Origin: an uncultured Clostridium sp.
GTDB taxonomy: Bacteria; Bacillota; Clostridia; TANB77; CAG-508
Reading direction: 5' to 3'
NCBI GenBank assembly: GCA_947643945.1
Contig: CANRXN010000070.1
Span: 1 to 6,157, forward strand
Length of the DNA: 6,157 bases
Shown here: piece by piece, positions 1-5,219 of the stretch
How positions within the stretch are numbered: the first letter of the stretch is position 1
Layout: each line of letters opens with the position of its first letter
Notes under the pieces: model-generated
What the model was told of the DNA's origin: nothing
The model's input: the letters and a program-made list of their open reading frames with translations, nothing else
Databases searched by the model: none
Position numbers and translations under genes: made by a program

Positions 1-100
1 TGTCTACGTCTAGTATTAGGGCTTTTATTTGGTGTTGTTGTAAATAATTTTCTGTAATTTGCTCTACTTTTTGAAAGTACCCATTTGGATATAGTTTCAT
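1..100 (-). CDS. yqeG: YqeG-family HAD phosphatase, N-terminal fragment (runs off the left edge)
   Basis: Only the first 33 codons are present, starting at the ATG at 100-98. A strong GGGAGG Shine-Dalgarno lies seven bases upstream and a sigma-A-like promoter (137-170) lies before it, so the start is well supported. The peptide begins MKLYPNGYFQKV and reaches IKALILDVD at residues 25-33. This matches the opening of YqeG proteins, where a short N-terminal helix leads to a hydrophobic strand ending in the HAD motif DxDxT. Asp31 and Asp33 would be the nucleophile and the general acid/base; the following Thr lies outside the window. YqeG proteins are small HAD subfamily IIIA phosphatases whose substrate is not well established. 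The gene appears to have its own promoter and to be separated from sleB by a terminator-like hairpin. The family call rests on a short peptide, so other HAD IIIA proteins remain possible. Confidence 0.72.
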   Translation of the reverse strand, partial: MKLYPNGYFQKVEQITENYLQQHQIKALILDVD

Positions 101-136
101 ACTTTTGCCTCCCTTTTTTAGGTACAAATTTTTTCA

Positions 137-170
137 ATTATATCTTATCAATTTGCTTGTGGTTTGTCAA
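137..170 (-). promoter_or_regulatory. Sigma-A-like promoter of the yqeG-like gene
   Basis: On the minus strand a perfect -35 box TTGACA (170-165) is followed after 17 bases by TAAGAT (147-142), a 4/6 match to the -10 consensus. It overlaps a perfect TATAAT (142-137), which on its own would give an over-long 22-base spacer. The predicted transcript starts about 30 bases before the ATG at 100 and includes its GGGAGG ribosome binding site. The position, just after the sleB hairpin, fits a separate transcription unit. Confidence 0.6.
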
Positions 171-180
171 GGGATTTTTA

Positions 181-207
181 AATAGACACATCTAAAGTTG
201 ATGTGCC
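181..207 (-). terminator. Terminator-like hairpin after sleB
   Basis: Fourteen bases beyond the sleB stop codon the minus strand reads GGCACATC, a seven-base loop, then GATGTGTC, an 8-bp stem with one G-U pair (207-200 with 192-185). It is followed by TATTTAAAAA rather than a clean U-run, so termination may be imperfect in this direction. It sits between the sleB stop and the next promoter, where a terminator is expected. Confidence 0.5.
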
Positions 208-220
208 TTTTGGTTCTTAA

Positions 221-913
221 TTATTTACAAAATCTATGTCTTCCAATGGTGATTGTCATTGGTCTTGACCATATCCATTTGTTTGTCGCTGTTGATGGGT
301 TAAAATAGTAAATCGCACCATAGCTTGGATCCCAACCGTTTATTGCATCTTGTGCCGCTTTTTTTGCCGTGGCATCTGGTGACAAATTAATTTGCCCATC
401 TCTTACCGCATCAAATGATCCAGATTGATAGATAACACCTGATATGCTGTTAGGAAATGAACTGCTTTTTACTCGATTCATAACAACTGCTCCTACAGCA
501 ACCTGTCCTGTATAAGGTTCTCCTCTTGCTTCTCCATAAATTAGCCTTGCTAATAAATTTACATTGCTTGAATTGCTAGCCCCCCCTGAAGATGTTGTAC
601 TTGAAGTATAGATTCCCATAGCTTTTAAAGTGGCAGGTCCTGCAATTCCATCTACTGCTAGCCCATTTTTTCTTTGAAAATATTTTACGGCATTTACAGT
701 TTGCGTGCCATAAATTCCATCTACATTTCCGTTGTAATAGCCCCATCTTTTTAATTTGGTTTGGATTTGGCTTACTTCACTTCCCCTTGAGCCATATTTG
801 GACAGTGCTTCTACCGAATTGTTATTTTTGTAAGCCATGATTAATATGGCTATTGCTATTGTCGCACTTAGCAATATTCCTATTAACATTATTTTCTTTT
901 TGTTTTTTATCAT
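221..913 (-). CDS. sleB: Spore cortex-lytic enzyme SleB (peptidoglycan-binding plus Hydrolase_2 domains)
   Basis: SleB is a germination-specific lytic transglycosylase that degrades muramic-lactam-containing spore cortex. In this 230-residue protein, residues 8-28 form one hydrophobic segment (signal or membrane anchor). Residues 40-100 are a peptidoglycan-binding_1 domain with the repeats WGYYNGNVDGIYGTQT and GLAVDGIAGPAT. A Ser/Gly-rich linker leads to the Hydrolase_2 domain (119-230). This carries GEARGEPYTGQVAVGAV, whose first Glu (about residue 128) corresponds to the catalytic Glu of SleB, then MNRV, SFPNSISGVIY and a C-terminal WIWSRP...IGRHRFCK typical of SleB. I prefer the ATG at 913 because AGGTGAT lies just upstream; the GTG at 922 sits inside that Shine-Dalgarno. 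No ypeB partner is visible next to it. The gene implies an endospore former. The related SCLE family member CwlJ lacks the binding domain, so SleB is the better call. Confidence 0.93.
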   Translation of the reverse strand: MIKNKKKIMLIGILLSATIAIAILIMAYKNNNSVEALSKYGSRGSEVSQIQTKLKRWGYYNGNVDGIYGTQTVNAVKYFQRKNGLAVDGIAGPATLKAMGIYTSSTTSSGGASNSSNVNLLARLIYGEARGEPYTGQVAVGAVVMNRVKSSSFPNSISGVIYQSGSFDAVRDGQINLSPDATAKKAAQDAINGWDPSYGAIYYFNPSTATNKWIWSRPMTITIGRHRFCK

Positions 914-987
914 TTCTATCACCTATTTTTTATTTGTATTTTTACTATTTTTGCCTTTTGGGTGATTTTTTATACATTTTTGGAATT

Positions 988-1077
988 TTATTTTTGAATC
1001 AAAATTTTATATTCTTGTAAATGATCTTCCTCATCTATTTTTTCATATATAAAAGGAAATCTTTTTAAAGTTTGTAT
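988..1077 (-). other. Possible 29-codon reading frame with no ATG, behind a strong Shine-Dalgarno
   Basis: The minus strand carries AAGGAGGA at 1093-1086 with no ATG, GTG or TTG at a normal distance. Nine bases beyond GGAGG an AUA opens a 29-codon frame ending in TAA, rich in charged residues (KRFPFIYEKIDEEDHLQEYK). A second AUA, at 1081 and five bases after GGAGG, opens only a 12-codon frame. It could be a decayed small gene that lost its start, a leader peptide with an unusual start, or chance. I do not recognise the peptide and would not call it a gene without expression data. Confidence 0.2.
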
Positions 1078-1100
1078 TTATTCTTTCCTCCTTCGTTAAT

Positions 1101-1128
1101 ATTTTACTACAAGTGCTCTAAAAATCAA
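1101..1128 (-). promoter_or_regulatory. Candidate promoter upstream of sleB
   Basis: On the minus strand TTGATT (1128-1123, 4/6) is followed after 16 bases by TAAAAT (1106-1101, 5/6). The AAGGAGGA ribosome binding site starts about eight bases downstream, close to the predicted transcript start. sleB starts at 913, roughly 180 bases further on. sleB orthologues are usually forespore-expressed under sigma-G, but I see no convincing sigma-G type sequence here. This site may serve the short frame, sleB, or both. Confidence 0.35.
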
Positions 1129-1135
1129 GAAAAAC

Positions 1136-1169
1136 TTGTTGATAGCTTTCGACAAAGCTTTTGTTGATA
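1136..1169. repeat. Direct repeat TTGTTGATA flanking a hairpin
   Basis: TTGTTGATA occurs at 1136-1144 and again at 1161-1169. Between the copies lies a 6-bp palindromic stem AGCTTT/AAAGCT with a CGAC loop (1144-1159). The spacing of 25 bases is about 2.4 helical turns. It lies between the holA terminator and the candidate promoter, so an operator is conceivable, but no known binding site is recognised. Confidence 0.3.
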
Positions 1170-1187
1170 CCTGTCCCAAAATACGCC

Positions 1188-1220
1188 AAAAAGCATGACT
1201 AGTACCTTCCCAAATCATGC
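1188..1220 (-). terminator. Rho-independent terminator of holA
   Basis: Six bases after the holA stop codon the minus strand forms GCATGATT paired with AGTCATGC (8 bp with one G-U pair, 12-base loop). It is followed directly by five T residues (1192-1188), so the RNA is a hairpin plus U-run. The stem is modest, but the position and U-run are right. It separates holA from the region leading to sleB. Confidence 0.55.
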
Positions 1221-1225
1221 CAAAG

Positions 1226-2251
1226 CTAACTACAATATCTACAAAGAATAGTTTCTAGTCCTACCTGTAAATCAATCTCACCCATTTTATAATCGCAGTC
1301 TAAATCCCTTAAACTTTGCAAAACATTTTTTAGTTCGTCTTCTTTAAAGAAGTTTGCTTGTGTTTTATATTTGTTTACCAAAAAAGTTTGATTTGGCTTT
1401 AGGTTTAAACTACTGATTATATCCTTGTTATAGCGAAGGGCAAGCTTTACGAAATATAATTTTTTAAAATGATTGTATAAAGTAATTAAAATCTTTTGCA
1501 ATGGTTCTTTGGCATAAATCAAATTTTTTAAAACTTGTAGCGCTTTTGCAATGTCCTTTTTTCCCAAGGAATCGGTTAAATCAAAAATAACACTTTCTAA
1601 TTTTTTGGTTGTTAACTTATCAACATCTTCTTTTTTTATTTCTCCGCCTTCTCCTACATACTCAATTAATTTGCGTATTTCGTTGATAATATCTTGCATG
1701 TTTGTTCCGCAACATTCTATAAAATAATGTAAGGTGCTAGCCTCTATTTTCACTTGATATGCTTTACAAATTGCTTCCATTCTTTTTTCTATTTGTATTG
1801 GTTTTTGGTAATCAAATTTGCAGGTAACACCTAATTTATCAATCGTTGTATATAGTTCTTGTTTGGTGTCTGCCTCTTCTTCCACAAAAACTAATATCAC
1901 ACTTGTTTTTAGGCTTTCTATATTTTCTTTTAGATAGCTATTTATTCTTTCCCTTAAGGCTACTAATTCTGGATTTTTTCGCTTTCCTTCTTTTTTTAAT
2001 AGCCCAGTGTTTTTGGCAATGATTAATTTTTTTTCATAACCAAAGCTTGGAGTTTCTAGGTCTTGGATTAACTGATTACAATTGGTTTCATCGATATTGA
2101 TGTAGTTGATACCTTTTATAAGTTCGCCAAATAAGCTTTTTATCTTTTTTAGGATTGTTTCTAGTAAATACAGTTCTTCTCCATATAAAAGATATAAGCT
2201 TTGTAGTTTTTCACTTTTTAGTTCTTTTTCTAGATTTTCAATTGTTATCAT
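1226..2251 (-). CDS. holA: DNA polymerase III subunit delta
   Basis: The product (341 aa) is the delta subunit of the clamp-loader complex, which opens the beta sliding clamp and loads it on primed DNA. The length matches the YqeN-type delta of Firmicutes. The N-terminus has the family pattern of a short helix followed by SLYLLYGEELYLLE (residues 18-31). The tract YEKKLIIAKNTGLL (about 72-85) and the central segment from about residue 140 (KFDYQKPIQIEKRMEAICKA) are typical of domains I-II. The C-terminal third, with NHFKKLYFVKLAL and a final YKMGEIDLQVGLE, fits the collar domain. The ATG at 2251 is preceded by AGGAGAG at good spacing. The gene is followed by its own terminator and preceded by a structured gap after the debranching enzyme. 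It has no frame interruption and no CGG codon; one of its Arg codons (LALRYN) is CGC. Confidence 0.92.
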   Translation of the reverse strand: MITIENLEKELKSEKLQSLYLLYGEELYLLETILKKIKSLFGELIKGINYINIDETNCNQLIQDLETPSFGYEKKLIIAKNTGLLKKEGKRKNPELVALRERINSYLKENIESLKTSVILVFVEEEADTKQELYTTIDKLGVTCKFDYQKPIQIEKRMEAICKAYQVKIEASTLHYFIECCGTNMQDIINEIRKLIEYVGEGGEIKKEDVDKLTTKKLESVIFDLTDSLGKKDIAKALQVLKNLIYAKEPLQKILITLYNHFKKLYFVKLALRYNKDIISSLNLKPNQTFLVNKYKTQANFFKEDELKNVLQSLRDLDCDYKMGEIDLQVGLETILCRYCS

Positions 2252-2296
2252 TCTTTCTCTCCTAATGTAATTTTCCTTTTTTCAAAAGGCAAAAGC

Positions 2297-2382
2297 GATG
2301 TTTTTTTCCCCCCGCACCTAAAGGTATTACTTATCTGTAGCTCGCTTTCGCTCTCTGAGCTAAGGGTATCCCAAAAAACATC
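2297..2382 (-). repeat. 86-bp intergenic element with terminal inverted repeats and internal hairpins
   Basis: The ends GATGTTTTTT (2297-2306) and AAAAAACATC (2373-2382) are perfect 10-bp inverted repeats; the latter overlaps the stop codon of the debranching enzyme. Inside is a second stem TAGCTC/GAGCTA (2338-2343 with 2357-2362). In the minus-strand RNA this stem is capped by GCGAAAGC, a GNRA-type tetraloop on a 2-bp stem. A short ACCTTTAGGT palindrome (2317-2326 on the plus strand, itself self-complementary) and a run of six C follow. It could be a small repeat element (MITE or REP-like) or a structured mRNA end. There is no simple U-run, so I do not call it a terminator. Confidence 0.45.
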
Positions 2383-4418
2383 ACTTTCTTAGAATAATTC
2401 GAAATACTTCTGCTATGCTCCATGCTTGATTGATGGTACCTTTTGGAAGCTGTGGTTTGCAAGAGTCATAAAGTTCGGCAATTCCGCCCATGCAACCATT
2501 GTCAAAAAGTTCTTTTTGAAAGGTTTTGGTGGTTTTTTCAATGAATTTTTCTAGCTTTTCTTCCCATTGTTTCTTTTCTTCTGCTTTTTTGCTTGCTTGG
2601 AGACTATTTTTTAAAGCATTATAATATAGTCCTAAAAGCCACGGCCATGTAATTCCTTGGTGATAGCTGGTGTCTCTTTTTTTAGGGTCTCCTTCATAGA
2701 TTTCTACATAGTTTTCTTCGCCTTTGGCTAATGTTTTTAGTCCATAAGCATTTAATAATTTCTTTTCAATTGTTGCTAACATTTGGTTTGCTTCTACAGA
2801 ATTTGGTGTTAGGATAGGGTAAGTTAAGCTCATACTAAATAATTGGTTTGGTCTTATTTGGTCGTCTCCGTAGTACATCATATAGGCTCTTCTTTTTTTC
2901 GTTATAAAATTTGTCTTCGAAGGCTCTTTTGCAGTTTCCTGCTATTTCTTTATGTTTCTTGGCTAAAATTGGGTGCTTGAATTTTTTGCAAAGGTCTGCC
3001 ATAATGCAGTTTGCATTGTACCATAGGCTGTTTACTTCAACGGCTTTTCCGTTTCTTGGGGTAACGGCTTTGCCATCATATTTGGCATCCATCCATGTGT
3101 TTTGGGTTTGGTCTGTTCCGGAAACTAATAAGCCATCATTGTCTAAGTAAATGTTGTTATCGTCAATGTCAATTCCTTTTTCATAATTTTCTAAGATTTC
3201 TTGCATGACCAAATATAATTTTTCTTTTACAAACTCATAGTCTTCGGTGTATTGTATATATTTTTGAACTTGCTCGAATAACAGTAGTGATGCATCCACA
3301 CTGTTATAAAGTGGTCTATTATCATAACCAGAGTAGCCATTTGGCACTAAACCATATTTTACATCTCTTATCATGGTTAATAAAACTTCTTTTGCAATTT
3401 CAAATCTTTTGGGGATTAAAAGCAAGCCTTCAAAAGCAATTAACGTGTCACGTCCCCAGTCTAAAAACCATGGATAACCTGCCATTACAGTATGTAGATT
3501 AAAAGAAGGACGGTAAACAATAAAGCTATCAGCTGCCATTAAATAGGTTTTGACTAAGTCGTCTTTTTCTATTTCTTTTTTGGTCTTTTTGCTTTTTCGG
3601 TTATCAATTAGTAAAGATTCGTTAAATAGTTCTCCTAAACGGATAATTTCATTGTTAATAAATCTTCTTACATTTTTTTGTTCAATATTTTCTTCTAAGG
3701 AACAAACAAATGAAATTTCTTTTTCACTGTTGGCTGGTATTTCTACTTCGTATACACCTGGGACACTGTGGTTTTCTTCTGGATAAAATCCTCTTTTTTC
3801 TTCTTCTAAATAAAACATATTAGAAAATGTGTCATTTTGATGTTCTTTGTATTCTCCCTCACTTAAGTTCATATAAATTGGGGTTTGTGAATTTCCATCT
3901 ATCATTAGTTTTACCTTTGTTTTGTTTACAGTTTGTGCTACATCAAAACAATGGTTAGTATTCATTTGGTGAAAATCCCTAAAATTAACTACTGGTGCTA
4001 AGGTTAGTTTTGCTTTGGTTCCTTCGTTCTTTACTTTGTAAAATACACCTACTGTGTTATGCCCATATTCCATGGCTATCATTTTTGTGATTTCTACTTT
4101 TCCTACTTTATATTTAAAAATGGGTACATAGTCTCTTCTAAATTCTTCTTGGTATTGGTGCCCATGGGAAACGTAAGTTGTACCTACATTGGTGTACAAA
4201 TCATATTTTTTATTTCTTATTTCGATACTTTCGTCTAACTTTGATAAAATTAAATATCTTCTAGCTGGTGGTGTTAAGGGAGCAATTAATAAGCCATGGT
4301 ATTTTCTAGTGTTGGCTCCAATTACCGTAGAAGAACTAAATCCTCCTATTCCATTTGTGATAATCCATTCTTTCTTTAGTCCTTCTTCTAAACTTAGTTT
4401 TTCCTTCGTAATTTGCAT
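2381..4418 (-). CDS. Glycogen debranching enzyme (amylo-alpha-1,6-glucosidase), requiring a +1 frameshift at CGG
   Basis: This enzyme hydrolyses alpha-1,6 branch points in glycogen. Read as one gene with a +1 shift at 2870, it gives 678 residues, a normal family length. Residues 22-44 (NGIGGF...NTRKYHGLL) and about 53-65 belong to the GDE N-terminal beta domain. The (alpha/alpha)6 catalytic domain carries YPWFLDWGRDTLIAFEGLL (315-333), TWMDAKYDGKAVTPRNGKAV and EVNSLWYNA (about 461-469). After the shift come GDDQIRPNQLF and YHQGITWPWLLGLYYNAL. Unshifted, translation reads eleven more codons and stops at TAG (2835), losing about 160 residues of the barrel. The downstream frame alone (2881-2381) starts mid-domain and has no ribosome binding site, so it is not a separate gene. 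I prefer the ATG at 4418 with GGAAG upstream over TTG at 4436, which lies in the inverted-repeat arm. The break could also be a mutation or an error. Confidence 0.88.
2867..2873 (-). other. Putative +1 recoding site CTA-CGG-A in the debranching enzyme
   Basis: The coding strand reads TAT GAT GTA CTA C GGA GAC GAC CAA. The zero frame runs YDVL-Arg and then off into a short tail. Skipping the C (plus-strand g at 2870) gives YDVL-GDDQIRPNQ, which joins the two conserved halves with no missing or extra residue. The codon at the break is CGG, used in frame at only one other place in the window, which is also a frame break. Confidence 0.6.
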
Positions 4419-4433
4419 CTTTTTTCTTCCTTT

Positions 4434-4486
4434 CAATCGGGATTTTGGGGACGTTCCTTAAAATCCCGTCCCAAAAATCCTGATTG
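4434..4486. repeat. Near-perfect 20-bp inverted repeat between the yvcK-like and debranching genes
   Basis: Arms at 4434-4453 (CAATCGGGATTTTGGGGACG) and 4467-4486 (CGTCCCAAAAATCCTGATTG) pair at 18 of 20 positions, with a 13-base loop that itself contains another AAATCC-type stretch. It lies between the yvcK-like stop (4497) and the debranching enzyme start (4418); the ribosome binding site AAAGGAAG follows within a few bases of the stem on the minus strand. No U-run follows in the direction of transcription, so a standard terminator is unlikely. A REP-like repeat, an mRNA-stabilising stem or an attenuating structure are possible. Confidence 0.6.
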
Positions 4487-4496
4487 CTAATCTTTA

Positions 4497-5219
4497 CTAA
4501 ACTGTTTTTTTCTTTCTTCCTCTTGCACTTTTTGGTTTGGTTGTTTTTGGTTTTTCTTTTGCTTCTTTTTTCGTTTTAGCATGGGCTGGTAGCTTTTTGG
4601 TAGTTGTTTTTTTCTTTTCTTTTATTTGCCTTTCGATGGTTGCTATTGGTGCTATAATTGATGGTTCTTCTTGGTTTTGGTTTTCTATTTCTTGCTTAAT
4701 GTCTACGTATTCTTTTTCTTTTGTTTCTATGTCTTGGCTATTTATTTTGGTTCTTTCTAAGTCTGCTTTGGCTGCTTCTAACATATGTTCTAAGTTTTGT
4801 CTTGCTCTTTCTAAGTCTTGTTCTGTGGTTAGTCTTGTGTTTTCCATTTTGGTTTCTACAGCTTCTTCTACTGTTGGTTCTACTATTTTTTCTATTTTTT
4901 CTTCTATTTGCTTCTTTTCTAGTTTTTGTTCTTCTTTTTGTCTTTTCTTTTCTTCTTTGATTTCTTTTTTTGTCATTTTGCTTGTTTCTTCTGTGTTTTT
5001 AAATTTTTCGTCTGCTTCACGAATGGCTTCAATTCTATCTTGGTATTTACTACTAAATTTGCTCTTGCTCTTGGTAGTTTTAAGGCGTTTTCCTTCCATG
5101 CTTTTCTTTTTTTCTTTTTTCTTCATGGCTTTTTTGATTTTGCCAATTCTTTTTTCTTGTCTTAATTTATTGTTTAACATCAAATATTGTGGGTCATTTT
5201 GTTTGTCTTGGTATCGTAA
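4497..5219 (-). other. Charged coiled-coil and basic tail of the YvcK-like protein
   Basis: After the YvcK core the protein continues for about 240 residues with few hydrophobics. The first part is Lys-rich (IGKIKKAMKKKEKKKS). A long Glu/Lys/Gln region of likely helical coiled coil follows (EEKKRQKEEQKLEKKQIEEK, then LERARQNLEHMLEAAKADLE). The last 36 residues or so are strongly basic with Lys, Thr, Pro and Ala (KKLPAHAKTKKEAKEKPK and ending RGRKKKTV), like histone H1-type tails. No such tail exists in Bacillus YvcK. The tail is in frame with the conserved core half and has no stop, so it is part of the same protein. Confidence 0.75.

Noticed and set aside
914..922. GTG start for sleB at 922
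   Set aside because: The GTG lies within the AGGTGAT Shine-Dalgarno serving the ATG at 913.
923..1225. tRNA, riboswitch or other known RNA in the holA-sleB gap
   Set aside because: No cloverleaf, CCA end or recognised riboswitch core is seen; only the terminator, short repeats and promoter-like boxes described.
2381..2881. The downstream part of the debranching enzyme as a separate 166-residue gene
   Set aside because: It starts in the middle of the catalytic domain, has no ribosome binding site, and joins seamlessly to the upstream frame.
4419..4436. TTG start for the debranching enzyme at 4436
   Set aside because: It lies in the inverted-repeat arm with no ribosome binding site; the ATG at 4418 has AAAGGAAG at proper spacing.
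2911..4461. Plus-strand frames at 2911-3150, 3287-3502, 3550-3786 and 4189-4461
   Set aside because: All lie antisense to the well-conserved debranching enzyme and have no recognisable products.
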